DNA of 64,000 nt from Hedera helix (taxonomy: Eukaryota > Streptophyta > Magnoliopsida > Apiales > Araliaceae). The DNA lies in assembly GCA_947179155.2 (NCBI GenBank), contig OX359265.1:1721501-1785500 (forward strand). Reading direction: 5' to 3'. The notes under the pieces are model-generated. The model was not told the origin of the DNA and made no database searches. It saw only the letters and a program-made list of their open reading frames with translations. Positions 1 to 11,425 of this stretch are shown here, in pieces. Position 1 is the stretch's first letter. Each line of letters opens with the position of its first letter. Made by a program: the position numbers and the translations under genes.

Positions 1-928
1 GAGAGACTTTGAGAGCTAAAGAGAGAATACACATAAGTTTGTGTGAGAAAAGCTAAGGAAGGTCTTGGTGGATGTCCTCAAGCTTCATAACTTACTTTGG
101 TAGGAGGAGAAGGAGAGCAAGCAAATCACTAAGGTTTAAAAGTTCTCTAAAAACCTTCTCATTTCATTTTTGTAGTCTAGAAAGCTTTTGATCGGTTAAA
201 ATCTATTTTTAACCGATCAAAACTCGTTTTGATGATCTAGATGTATTTATCTATGTAATATATGTATATTCATAGATCTATGTGTTTATAACATGATTTG
301 GTATGTGAAAAATGCATAGAAGTTGTAGAAAAGTTCATAACATGTTTTACCGGTAAAACCCTAACCATGCATGCTATGTTTAACGTGGTATTTTGAAATG
401 TACAAATCGGAAATTGGATTTTTATGGCTAGAAAGATAGATCTACAAGTTTTAAAGAAAAACTCTTTTTGAACTTTTCAAAAATAATGAATAACAAAGAA
501 GTTATAGCTTTTACCAAAAAGGATGTCGTTTTTTAAACCCTAAGTGGTTCGATCCGTAAATTTCGTGTAAAACGTTTTCAAAAAGATGATCGAACCATGG
601 AATATTGTAAAACAAGAAGTTATGAAGACAACAACACTAAGTTGGTGTCATTTGAATGTGTAGAGTTCATTTATTTCAAGTTTGAACCATTAAAACCAAA
701 GATTTATGAAACTAGTTTTCATTATGTCCTTGTGAGTCATTTTACGGATACTTCCGTTCGGAATTTGGATTTATGATCTAAAGAGAAATTGTAGATCATG
801 AAATTCTGATGAGAATGGACTCAAGAATCACCCCAAAATATTTTAAAATGAAGAAGTTATGACTGTCGGAGCGTCGGGGGGTCGGGCAGTCCAAAAATTG
901 ATTTTTCAAAAGTAGGTCAAGCGCCTAC

Positions 929-946
929 CAAGCGCCTAGGCGCTTG
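929..946. repeat. 18-bp perfect palindrome
   Basis: CAAGCGCCTAGGCGCTTG is its own reverse complement. It sits just upstream of the TCGGG array inside the left LTR and follows a partial direct copy (caagcgccta at 919-928). Confidence 0.85.
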
Positions 947-970
947 AACCCGCTGTTCCTGAGAGCAGAT

Positions 971-1030
971 TCGGTCCGGGTCGGGTCGGGTCGGGTCAGT
1001 CCGGGTCGGGTCGGGTCGGTCCGGGTCGGG
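971..1030. repeat. TCGGG pentamer minisatellite
   Basis: About twelve TCGGG or TCCGG-like pentamers in a row. This is a G-rich island in otherwise AT-rich DNA, with repeated GGG runs on the plus strand. Confidence 0.85.
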
Positions 1031-1179
1031 TTTTCTATGGAAATTTAAGTTGAAATAAGTGTAAAATGAATGTGTTTGAATATTAAACCAATACATGGAG
1101 TTTATTAGTAACTAATTGGTAGCTAAATGTTTAAAGTTAAGACTAATGTTAACACAATTAAAAAGTTAATTATTGGTAT

Positions 1180-1660
1180 TGTTTATAATAAAATATTATT
1201 AAGAGGTTAATAATATGAATATGTGATTAGAATGTTATTAAATGATTATAACATTTGTAAATGATTAAATTATTATTAAATGGATAATAATATTAATAAG
1301 TCAAGAAAATATTATTAAATAAATAATAATATTAGTAAATGAATAAAATATTATTAAAAAGATTAATAATATTAGATAATGAATAAAATATTATTAAATA
1401 ATTAATAATATTAGATAGTGAATAAAATATTATTAAATGATTAATAATATTAGATAATGATTAAAATATTATTAAATGATTAATAATATTAATAATGTGA
1501 TTAATGCATTATTAAATGGTTAATAATATTAAAAGATTAATACAATATTATTAAGGGATTAATAATATTAGAATGATAATAGAATATTATTAAATGATTA
1601 ATAATATTATAAGACTAATGGAATATTATTAATTGTTAATAATGTTAGATAAGAATGTGA
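1180..1660. repeat. AT-rich tandem array, ~30-40 bp unit
   Basis: Degenerate units of the type ATAAAATATTATTAAATGAT followed by TAATAATATTAGATAATG recur about a dozen times. The array is within the left LTR and is not coding. Confidence 0.75.
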
Positions 1661-2882
1661 ACTATATTAAGTAATTAATATAGGTTTTATGTGATTGAAA
1701 TATTATCAAGTAATGATAATATGTTCTAAGTGTTTAATATACCCTTAATTATTTAATTATGTGGTTAGGTATAACATGTATAGATGTTATCATATGAATG
1801 CGTATATGATACTAATTCGAAGATTAACTTGATTAATTGTTAGGTCTATCTAAAGAAAATTAAATTGAATTGGTTAGCAGTAGACCACGCACAAGGCAAG
1901 TCTTCTACCCTTAACTTGTACTTATTGTTGCAATTATTATTCAACTTTAATTACTTTGAGCAATTCAATTATTGTTGAGCAAGTATCTACACTCGTAGAT
2001 ATTTGACAGACCTTTAAGTGAATTAATTATCGAAAATTACTTCACATCGTTATTTATTATTGTATTCGCACATAGTGCTTTTGCAAACTGTTTAAGAACG
2101 TCTAAGCTAATTGTTTCGGCTAGACAAATGCATATTAAATTCATTTAGTTGAATATTATAAAAGCTTATCCAAATCATTGGCTGGTGCGGATTCTTACAG
2201 TAAGACTGAGATAGAACAACCCTAGTTAAAGGGGATTTTTATTTGTCGGAGACCCGACAGCGCGCAAGAAAACTAAATGTGATGCATATACATAGGACAT
2301 GAGAGGACTGATCCCCTCAAGTGTCCCGTTATTTTTAACAAGGAGTCAGACATTGTATGTCTGTTTTACCTTAGTAGCAGTTCATGGTCATTAAGGACCA
2401 CTCAGCAGTAAAGAGTTAATTCCTTCTTTTATTGAACATTGATTCTTGTTATCTTTCACAATTGTTATTGTTGAAACCTTGAAGTTATTTCCCTTCATCA
2501 TGATATATCGTATGATTTTTGTTTATAAACTTGCTGAGCCATTTAGTTGCTCATTCTTGCTATATCATGACTTTATTTCAGCCAATCCCGAAAGCTCTAA
2601 ATCGGATAAAGGCAAGGGGAAAGCGAATGCTTAGTTTTAAGTAATTGCATGCTAGTTTAATTTACTGTTATGTAATTACTGTTGTAAATCTTTTGTATTC
2701 CCTTAAGATATGTAATGTTTAAGATTAATGTAATAGACCTTGGGAAGTTGTAGCCTTTTGATTAAGGAACCTTTTGTATTATTCCGCGAAGTTGAATACA
2801 ATTTATGTATTTCATTATGGTTAAGTATTGTACAGTGAGAACCAAACCCGAGGTTAAAGAACCCGGATTTGGGGTCGTCACA

Positions 2883-2930
<48 letters not shown>

Positions 2931-2979
2931 ACTATTATTTTTATTATTATTACTATTATTATAATTATTATTGTTGTTG

Positions 2980-3034
<55 letters not shown>

Positions 3035-3076
3035 TACTATTACTATTACTATTACTATTATTATTATTATTATTAT
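2883..3076. repeat. ATT trinucleotide microsatellite
   Basis: Nearly 200 bp of ATT units with short interruptions (GTT and ACT/ATT blocks). It starts immediately after the LTR end. The Ile-rich open frame across it is an artefact of the repeat. Confidence 0.95.
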
Positions 3077-4740
3077 AGTGTAGTGGTAAATTTGATTTGA
3101 AAGGGAAATTGGAGTGGATAAATTTTTGAAAAAAAGATGTTGAATTTTGGGGGGAAATAAGTGATAGATTAGTGATCGTTGGATGTTGAAGCCCTAAATA
3201 ATTTTAAACTGTTGGATGTTGAAGTCTAAATTAATTTGAGACCATTGAATGTTGAAACGTTGGGATTTAAGCCACTCTGTTTTATTATATAGATTGTGAC
3301 ATTGAAATAAAGATTGATCAAGGAAAGATTTATTCTTGCTATGTGTTCCAATTTTTTTTTGTCAAATTATAATTACAAAATACATCTATACGAGACTAGA
3401 CAAGGATAACTCACCATATTACATACTCCATCTATTTAGAAAAGTTAAAATGCTTTGTGTAGCTTTTATAAAAGAATCAGCCCCAAGATCAGACTTTTGG
3501 GAATAAGATTTCTTTCAGTACGAGACTGGGGATAGATTCACTTGGAAGCAATTCCTTTCTTCGCTAGTTCATGGAGCATAGACAATTACTGAGAAAATCA
3601 TTAGGTAGCTCATATCAACTAAAATCTTAGGTCTTGTCATATAAAATTGTGATGCCCAAGGACAGTCGTATAAAGGTGACAAACGATTCCAAAGCTACAT
3701 TTTTTAATACTGACAACGGTAATAGACACAACTCCAAGGTAGTTTCAAGATTAAGATAGAACAAAGATTTTTCTGGTCTATTTTATTTCTTGGGTGATTT
3801 TCTAGATTGAGAGTTGTTAAAAAGCCAACAACTCCATGACCTTTTAACAATGATCATATCTAGGAATTTTCGCATGTTAACAAGTGGAGAGTAGCATAAA
3901 AGTTTCTTAAACAAACTGCTTGATAGATAAGTTCCAACTATTTTCATCAAATTATTCCTAGATGTATCGTCAACAAATGGAAAATTCTCTCAAATAAAAT
4001 AACTAAACAACAAATCTAAGAAAGTCAAACCAACTCCATAATAAGCAAGTCCCACACCTATAATTCAATCTCGGCTGTACAAATTCAATCTCGATGCTAA
4101 GAGTCTCACAACCAAAACAGTAAAAGAGAGTCCCATGGCCTAGTTATCCATTGTCTAGTGGAAGGAGCTTTATATAAAAAGCATACAAAGAAATAGAATA
4201 TCTATCAAAAAGACAATGATTTCCAGGCAACCCATTTGGAACCTAATCACTAATTCTCCCTCTCTAAGGATCCCCCTAATAGGCTTTTCAATCATCTCTT
4301 TCTCCATCCAGGAGGAAATTTCAGTTGATGCTTACACTTTGCAATATTCATCACGAAAACATTCATTTCACAATTAGATGCCTTAGATAAGAAAGTCCTG
4401 AATAACATTATCCGCTACAGAACACAAAATAAGAGTAAAAGAATTGCATTAGATAATTGAATAATCCAGAAAATTTACAAATAGATCCTATTGTAATAGC
4501 TGGGCAGTAGATGAAAGACCCTATCTGCTTTCACGGATAAATTGAATTATACAAATGACCCGCATAAACAGATTTGATCCACATTACATCACGAAGCAGC
4601 CAACCATCTGGATAAACATAACAAAGTCGAGCAGATTCTTGTAGTTTTATTGCTATTCAAAGTTGTTTAACATCAAGAGGCCAGAAACTAATCAAAGGTG
4701 GAACCTAATTATTAACCTTTTGAGAGATTTGGATCAGAGG
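3077..4740. other. No gene seen; unremarkable AT-rich sequence
   Basis: Both strands are closed by frequent stops and I recognise no domain. A short motif at about 3424 (tactccatctatttagaaaag) looks like the end of a decayed Stowaway-type element. Confidence 0.5.
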
Positions 4741-4744
4741 TAAA

Positions 4745-5455
4745 ATAAGGGGTCCTTGCCTTGGCAGAATTGCTCCAATTATTGTTCCATTTGAGTAGGT
4801 ACAGCAGCTGACCATTCATTGCTGCTTCCTTGGTTGCTGCATGCACTTGCTTCTGCTATTGGGTTGGTAACAAAAGTAGCTGAACCCATTCACTGCTGCT
4901 TCCTTGGTTGCTGCATGCACTTGCTTCTGCTATTGGGTTGGTAACAAAAGCAGCTGAACCCATTCATTGCTGCTTTCCTTGGTTGCTGCATGCACTTGCT
5001 TCTGCTCTTGGGCTGGTAACGAAAGCAGCTTTTACCCTAGCAATAACCAGGACTCTGGCCAGTATCCATCAAACAAAGCACAGGTCTGTTCGCATAAAGA
5101 GGTCAAGAACTGTTCGTGCATTAAGAGTCCTCATAGCAAGCACAGAATATATCACGTCCAAATGCCCATTTATAATTGAAATATATGCAATTTTTAAAAT
5201 ATAATAAGGGTTATTGCCTTCGCAGAATCACTCCAATCATTGTCCCATTTGAGTTGTCAGCAATAATCAGGACTGCCCGTAAAATCCATCAAAGCACAGG
5301 GAAGTGCTGTTCATATCTAAAACATTTCCGTTGACATAAAGAGGGCCTCAAGAACTGTTTGTGCATTAAGAGTTCCCACTTCTCAACGGGAACATAATAC
5401 ATGATTTGAAATCATGTCAAAAGGCCCTTAAGCTGAAATATATGCAATTTCCCCA
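4745..5455. repeat. Local tandem duplication containing a 74-bp triplication
   Basis: Three copies of a 74-bp unit (starting near 4821, 4895 and 4969; key words GCTGCTTCCTTGGTTGCTGC and GGGTTGGTAAC) sit inside a larger block. The flanks of that block are repeated: 4745-4800 matches 5207-5260, and 5038-5190 matches about 5262-5455 (shared words such as gcagaat-ctccaat-attgt-ccatttgagt, aagaactgtt-gtgcattaagagt, gaaatatatgcaattt). The 98-codon frame at 4908 follows the triplication and shows no known domain. The block may lie in the downstream region of the minus-strand gene at 6370-6807. Confidence 0.75.
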
Positions 5456-6300
5456 TTCTTCAGCATTATTAAGGTACTCTGCTCCAGACAGCTAAACAAG
5501 GAAAATCCAAATATTTTCCTGCAAAAAAAGAACAAAATTGTCAGAAAGTACTTGCACCCACACAATAAGATTTCAGACTATAATGATTATTCTTAATGCA
5601 ATAAGCTATATTCAACTCTCCTGAGTGGCATATACTTCACCCCCTGCAAAATAACATTAATTGCAGGACCCATAAATTAGAGCAGCCAGATGAGAAAAAA
5701 ATAAAATAAAAATAAAAATGAAAGTTAAAACAAAAACAAAAACAGGAGATGAACTGAATTGTCCTTCTTAAACCTGAAAAAAAGTACGATAGGTCAGACA
5801 AGATACAAACATGAACTTTGAAGTATGCCCAACAATAAAAACTATAAATTATGAGCCCACAATGAAAAATATAAAATATTCCATGCACTTATCAAGTTAT
5901 AATAAGCCTCGAAAGTCATCAACATGGCGATATAGGTAAATAATGAGTGAATAAATTAATAACATCACATCTAGAATAATGAACTACAGTCAAAACAGTT
6001 ATCAAATGCAGTAGGGCCAACAAAATTGACAGAACAAAGAACCCTGTAGTTTGTCAAGTTGCCTAAAGCACCCTGCAATTATCATACTTCAGATTTCAGA
6101 GTAGCTTGAACGCAACTCATTCAGAATAGAATTAATATTAATATAGCATTGTCAAACTCCTATGGATAGTTATGGCTATTCGAAGCGCAAAAGTACATCC
6201 GCGATTCAAAATATAAGTTGTTCCTACAGATGGGCAGGACGATCACATCCGCCTCTTAATTACCCAAATTAAGCTCAAATATCCGTACTTTCCCGAACGA
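5456..6300. other. No gene seen; downstream flank of the minus-strand gene
   Basis: AT-rich sequence without a supported reading frame. It may include the 3' UTR of the gene whose stop codon is at 6370-6372, but I cannot place a poly(A) site. Confidence 0.4.
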
Positions 6301-6369
6301 GAAAGATTCACAAAGAAAAGAAAAAAAAAAGAAAAGAGCATAAGAGTTTGGCAATTAACGTTATAATGT

Positions 6370-6807
6370 TTAGCTCATGTCCATGCCATCTCCAATTTGA
6401 CTGCAGATTGGACCAACAGCAGAGAAGGATCTCTCAAAAGGAGAGGGATGGAATTGTGCACTTCTTCTACGCTTAAAAGTGCAACTATCAGAGGGGGAAT
6501 TCTCAGCATCAAGCTTCCTACGCACACCTTTAACAGCCTGTTCCTCAGCCAGTGTTAGAGGGAAAACCTGCCTGCTCACTCTGCAAAGGGAGTTATGGTT
6601 ATCATACAGAATTCTCTGGTTACAGTTTTTGTCACAAATGTGAGTCAGTCCTGTTAATCTGCAGCGATACATGTTTCCACACACATGTTCGTTTTCACAT
6701 TTCCAATCGCACTTATGAACAGAGTTTGGCCCATCTTGGCCCAGAATACTTGACAGATAAATAACATTTGTAGGCACCGCAACCATAGATTTTCCATATA
6801 CCTCCAT
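6370..6807 (-). CDS. Small Cys/His-rich conserved plant protein, function unknown
   Basis: A 145-residue protein in one coding exon (ATG at 6807, TAA at 6370). I recognise it as a type conserved in plants, but I know of no assigned function. A compact Cys/His cluster, H31, C33, C37, H41, C43, C49, H56, C58, C62, H71 and C75, includes the run CGNMYRC...GLTHICDKNC and suggests zinc binding. A basic stretch KRRR (about 112-115) could be a nuclear localisation signal. The C-terminus is Ser/Phe-rich. The start is supported by the transcript model: a 5'-UTR exon ends at 7680 with donor TCTG|GTGAGT, and a TGCAG acceptor precedes 6867, 60 bases before the ATG. An overlapping open frame at 6654-6887 is a shadow. 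No membrane segment or signal peptide is seen. The reading frame is sound; the role is unknown. Confidence 0.75.
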   Translation of the reverse strand: MEVYGKSMVAVPTNVIYLSSILGQDGPNSVHKCDWKCENEHVCGNMYRCRLTGLTHICDKNCNQRILYDNHNSLCRVSRQVFPLTLAEEQAVKGVRRKLDAENSPSDSCTFKRRRSAQFHPSPFERSFSAVGPICSQIGDGMDMS

Positions 6808-6867
6808 ATCAGCAAGCTTCGAAGTCTTAATGAAGATTTCAACCTCCTAATGACTCGCCCCAAACTT

Positions 6868-7679
6868 CTGCAGGCCCAACACAACACGAGAAACTGTCAA
6901 TTTTGATGGGATTGACATGCAGCTCTAAGGATAATAATGATGTGCCTGAAAGTTCTTTTGCTCATTTGGCCATAGATCCCTTGTTAAATTAAAACATAAT
7001 TCTCTTTCTTAGGTTTGAAACCTAAAATAGTGACAATATAGAAATTTATGGTCTCTCTCTACACATAGCTAGCTAGATCATGCCAGAATAAGGAAATTTC
7101 ATTTAGTGGAAGTGCTTCATTAGTGAAGAAGTGCCTTAATCATTGCAATCTAAATTTTGACATAGATTGAATACACAATTCCGTTTCAACTTGTGATTTA
7201 ACACCGGATTCTTTACACATGCATATCAACTTACAAACTTGGCCTCTAAACAATCTAAATCTTATTAAAATAAAATTCTTATATTTCCATAACGCATCTA
7301 AGGACTAATACCTTGTTGATACACCCTAGCTAGCATCATAAATAGAATCATATGGGTAATACCGTTAATTACACCATATTAAATAAATCAGCTCGCTATA
7401 TTGCACGATCTAATCAAACAACAACCAAATTCATCAAGATATAATCAAAAACTAAAAACCCTAGAAGGTCAAAATGGTAAAGTCTACTACATGATTCAAA
7501 GTCAAATGTCTTGGCTAACACCATACGGTATCATTCAAATAAATAATAAAAGCCCATAAACAGATTAATACATACATGATTCTAACTAGTTACAGAGTGA
7601 ACTGAAAACTTCCCAGAACTAAATATGTAAAATAAAATCTGAACTTCGAAAGAGAAGGAGAAAGGCCAAAAAAACTCAC
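6868..7679 (-). other. 5'-UTR intron of the Cys/His-rich gene
   Basis: The donor GTGAGT at 7679 and the acceptor CTGCAG ending at 6868 fit the consensus on the minus strand. The 812-bp interval is AT-rich and has no supported frame. Leader introns of this size are common in plant genes. Confidence 0.6.
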
Positions 7680-7794
7680 CAGATAACAAACGAAAAGAGA
7701 CCCACTGCTTTCTCTCTCTTCAACCCTTTATCCCTCTCTAAACAGCCGAGCCTAATGAAGCCAAAAATGGAGAGAGATGATGGGGAGAAGGTGG

Positions 7795-7802
7795 TACTTA
7801 TA
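7795..7802 (-). promoter_or_regulatory. TATA box of the Cys/His-rich gene
   Basis: TATAAGTA on the minus strand lies about 115 bp upstream of the leader-exon donor. A transcription start near 7765-7772 is inferred. A CT-rich leader (GAGAGAG/CTCTCTC words at 7705-7740) follows, as is usual for plant 5' UTRs. Confidence 0.5.
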
Positions 7803-8279
7803 GAAAAAGATAAGGTGATCCGGTTCTCGTGTAGACTGTTTATTAGGGGAGTAGATGCAAATGTCTTTGAAATTAAAGCCAAATTTAGGTGATAGGGTTG
7901 AATATTTTTTGTAGGGTTAGTTGTAAAAGTGTCCATCATAGTTTTACAAATTTTAATTTTTTTTTATCTTAAAATATCAATTTTTTTTCAATTATAATAT
8001 CCCTCATGTTTTTATAAAACTTTTCCCTTTTAACAATTTACTGAAATTATTGGTTAGAATACTTCACATGCATATTTAAAATTATTAATAACATTATTTA
8101 TATATTGAATAATATTATGATGACAAAAGCAAATTATAAAAAAATAAATACAAAATAATATATCAAATTATAATTATTTAATTTTTAATCATATACGGAT
8201 AAATTTAATAGTTATAACTAATGACTATCATACACATTATTTTATATTCTTTTTTGTATCTAATCTTTTATTACTAAAA

Positions 8280-8300
<21 letters not shown>
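7803..8300. other. AT-rich intergenic sequence, nothing seen
   Basis: No frame, RNA gene or clear element. Upstream flank of the minus-strand gene. Confidence 0.5.
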
Positions 8301-8311
<11 letters not shown>

Positions 8312-8535
8312 GATGGATTTAAAGTATATTTCTTTTAAATAACATATATTTATTAAAACTACGTCGTTTTAATTTTTTTTTAAAATTAAAATAATATTAA
8401 AATAGAGTAGTCTCATTTACGTTTTTTTTTTTTACAAAAATATCATTTGCAATCTCATTTGTTTTTAATTTTTTTTTAAAACGATATAATTTTAATAAAA
8501 GTATACTGTTTAAGAGAGGTATCTTTTTATTTTTA
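8301..8535 (+). mobile_element. TA-rich MITE-like inverted-repeat element, copy A
   Basis: Begins TATATATATAAGATGGATTT and contains TTAAATAACATATATTTATT, an ACTACGTCGTTTTAA block, and an imperfect mirrored half (AAAACGATATAATTTTAATAAA). It is collinear with copy B at about 9768-10030, and the reverse complement of copy B's right end matches this left end. Non-coding. Confidence 0.6.
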
Positions 8536-8545
8536 TTGTCTTTTA

Positions 8546-9764
8546 AAACTGTCGCGTGGGTTGTAATCGGAGAAAGAGCGAGTGTGGCTGAGCCGTAGCT
8601 GGTGCATTTGAACGTCATGTGCTCATGTCTTCTTTTTTGCTTTTCAAATCTTGTGATAGATTATAGATATTTGTGATCGTAACGTTATAATAGCGTAAAC
8701 GTATGACTTCTGATGGCCAACCGCTTGACGACGTCGGATTAAATCGTCATTTTTGAATCACGTGGCACTCTGTTTTTGTCAGTTAGCGTTTACTTGGAGG
8801 CGAGTCAACCATCGCGGCCAGATTAAGTCCACAACGCTCAATTCGGTCGATTTTATATTTAAAAAATATATAAAATTATTTAAAATAATTATAAAAAATT
8901 ATAAAATTTCAAATTTTTACATATTCAATTTATCGGCGGTTTAACAGTTTAAACTAAAAACAAATAAACAATTAAATCATTAATCATCAAATAACAAAAC
9001 ACAATATACTATACTCTATAGAGTTCTATTTCTCAAATTTTGATAAGAGGTTATAGTCATTATAAATAAAATTTTAAATTTATTCTCAAGATAATTTAAA
9101 CTAAAATATTAATAAAAAATTTAAAAGGAGATTAAGCATACATAATAATAAGCATACATCAAATCTAAATTTTCAAATAACGTAAATAAAAATATTATAT
9201 CATATAATAATTTTTTTGAATAAAAGTATATTTCAAATATAAATATATTTATAATCGGCATGTTCCTGTAATTGTCAACTTGTTAATTTTTTATTTTTTA
9301 ATTTTTAATTTTTAATTTAATTTATTGTTAATTTGACTCAATTCACATAATTTTTTAATTTTGATCGATTACTTATTCACTACTAATCACCGGTTATCTA
9401 TAGCTAATATAGGTGATAATAGGTAGTTCGGCACAAATATGCCATGCGAAATTTGAATTTTCTTGTTAAGGGCTAGGCCCATGATTCGGCCCAAATTTGA
9501 CGGAAGGCTTATTTACCAATGTCTATAATATATAAAGTTCTAAACGCAAAATTAGCAGAAAAGTTGGTCGGTTCCAAGTCTTGATAAACTATTTAAGTAT
9601 TAAATTATTTATTTAAACTAAGAAATTAGTCAATTGCCTAAGAGTCGAAGAAAAAAGAGAAAAAATTATTCTCCAACTTTTGAAATTGCACATTGTGCAT
9701 TCTTTTTAGTATACGTTTCTTTCGTTACGATTAAAAAAGGACGCATACATAAGAGAACGGCCAA
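8546..9764. other. AT-rich intergenic sequence, no gene seen
   Basis: 8546-8840 is less AT-rich than its flanks but has no convincing frame. The remainder is A/T runs. Confidence 0.45.
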
Positions 9765-9767
9765 GAT

Positions 9768-10014
9768 TACATATATATATATAGTACGGATATAAAATAT
9801 AGATCTTAAATAATATATTTATTTTAAATAACATATTTTTATCAAAACGACGTCGTTTTGAATATTTTTTTTAAAAAAATAATATTAAAAGAAGATGTAA
9901 TATTTCACGGGTCCACTTATTTTCCTTTTATTTACGAAAATGCTATCAAAGAATATTAAAAAAGACGTCGTTTTGATAAATATATGTTATTTAAGAGTTA
10001 TGTTTTTTAACCAT

Positions 10015-10030
<16 letters not shown>
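9768..10030 (+). mobile_element. TA-rich MITE-like inverted-repeat element, copy B
   Basis: The left half has AAATAACATATTTTTATCAAAA then CGACGTCGTTTT. The right half carries the inverted version, AAAGACGTCGTTTTGATAAA then ATATGTTATTTA, and ends AACCATCTTATATATATA. The inverted halves, the small size and the lack of coding sequence fit a miniature inverted-repeat element of the same family as copy A. Confidence 0.65.
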
Positions 10031-10088
<58 letters not shown>

Positions 10089-10089
10089 A

Positions 10090-10124
<35 letters not shown>
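10018..10124. repeat. Compound (TA)n-(GA)n microsatellite
   Basis: About 50 bp of TA repeats followed by about 50 bp of GA repeats, abutting the right end of MITE copy B. Low-complexity frames on both strands here are artefacts. Confidence 0.9.
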
Positions 10125-10394
10125 AAATTGATATTTTTACAAGAAAAAAGTGATATTTTTGCAAGACTCTATTCACATAAAGGTGGACCCCACTTATTGT
10201 TGAACCTTGCGAAAATATCAATTTTTCTTATGAAAATATCAATTCCCTTTATATATATGATGAGCGTTATTTTATCATTTTTTATGAAATTATTATTCTT
10301 TATTTTTCAAAAGTATATATACAATTTGAGTTTTGAAATCAAGCAACGACATATTAAATTTCAAATTGATGTGAATTTATTTAATTTTACTTGA

Positions 10395-11425
10395 TACAAT
10401 CAACAATATAATTAAAAGTACAAATTTGATTTTGTTTTACTAATTTTTGGTTTCGCAAATTTTTAATTGAGTTTTTCTATTCATATTAGTATAAGTATTA
10501 TTTAAATTTGTATTATTTAAATACTATACAAATTTAAAAATATTTGTATCTCTAATATGAATAGAAAAAGAAAGACTTTTTTTTTTCTTATTCAAATTAG
10601 TATAAAAATTATCCAACTTTATAATCATTATAAACTATCCAAATTTGTAAAGTATATATAAAAAAGACCAACTAGCTAGAAAACAATAAGTTATTTTTGT
10701 ATTTATATCTTTAATAGAAAAAAAAAACTTCAAACATAATTTTTATTTTTGATTTCACCAATTTTGTAGCAAGTTTTGTTATCTTAATTTTATGTAAGAT
10801 AATATAACTTTATATAAATTTTATGTAAGATAATTTATTATTAAAATTTTATCAAGATATTAAGATGTCAAAAAAATATTTTAACAAATTACATGATTTA
10901 ATTATATATATTTAGATTACTCTTGAATTTTATTATTAAATCAAGGTCTTAACTAAATTAAATTCATTACATCTTGAAATTTTATTAAATCACATTATTA
11001 ATTGTATTGACAATATACGTGATTGTTTTTGAAACATAATAATCATAAAATTGGTTAAAACATTATAGTGGGTCATTACTGTCATAACAAAATTAAAATT
11101 TATTAAAACTCAAATTAGAATTTCAAGCAAGTTTTGTCAATATAAAATTCAATTACAATCTTAGATAAAATAAAAAAAAAATTATCATAATCATAACTAA
11201 ATAAATTTACACTTCATTCAAATGTTTAACTGGATAATTGATCGAAGGAATCAACGATATATAATTCTACAATTTATTATTTAAATAAATATTTTATAAT
11301 TTAATAACAATTGTCTTCTCAATTCTAATTAAATATTTATCCTACATTTAATTGATTATCTTAATAATTGAAATAATAAACTATTATTCATACTGTCCGT
11401 ACTTCGCACAAAGTAGGTAAGCTTA
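10395..11425 (+). mobile_element. Helitron-like non-autonomous repeat, copy 1
   Basis: About 1 kb of non-coding AT-rich sequence is collinear, in inverted orientation, with 55097-55990. Shared words run across the whole length (TTTTTATATCTTTAATAGAAAA-like, TTATGTAAGATAATAT, ACTCTTGAATTTTATTA, CTGATCGAAAGAATC-like, AATAAACTATTATTCATACT). The right end carries CCGTACTTCGCAC followed by AGGTAAGC, which resembles the small GC hairpin and near-CTAG 3' end of plant Helitrons. An extra palindrome (10470-10570, TTTTTCTATTCATATTAG with its inverse) is present only in this copy. That the two are related is clear; the Helitron label is inference. Confidence 0.5.

Larger units (their letters stand above)
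1..2882 (+). repeat. 3' portion of a long LTR, truncated by window edge
   Basis: The stretch ends with GATTTGGGGTCGTCACA, very close to the LTR terminus GATTTGGGGGCGTCACA of the complete chromovirus further right. The first 200 bases (agagag-rich, CT-rich leader style) resemble the transcribed part of such an LTR. No tRNA primer-binding site follows the end; a microsatellite does. It is therefore a 3' LTR or a solo LTR in plus orientation whose TG start lies left of the window. It contains a TCGGG pentamer array, an 18-bp palindrome and an AT-rich tandem array, listed separately. No coding sequence is supported inside it; the 62-codon open frame near 2446 is not convincing. Confidence 0.6.

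Noticed and set aside
2883..3076. CRISPR-like or satellite array
   Set aside because: No spacer structure; a simple trinucleotide repeat in a plant genome.
2805..3083. 92-codon Ile-rich open frame
   Set aside because: It is a translation of the ATT microsatellite.
4908..5204. 98-codon frame with Ala/Leu repeats
   Set aside because: Follows the 74-bp triplication, which is not a multiple of three; no domain or splice support.
9991..10394. Overlapping frames with Ser-Leu and Ile-Tyr repeats
   Set aside because: They translate the TA-GA microsatellite and AT-rich flanks.
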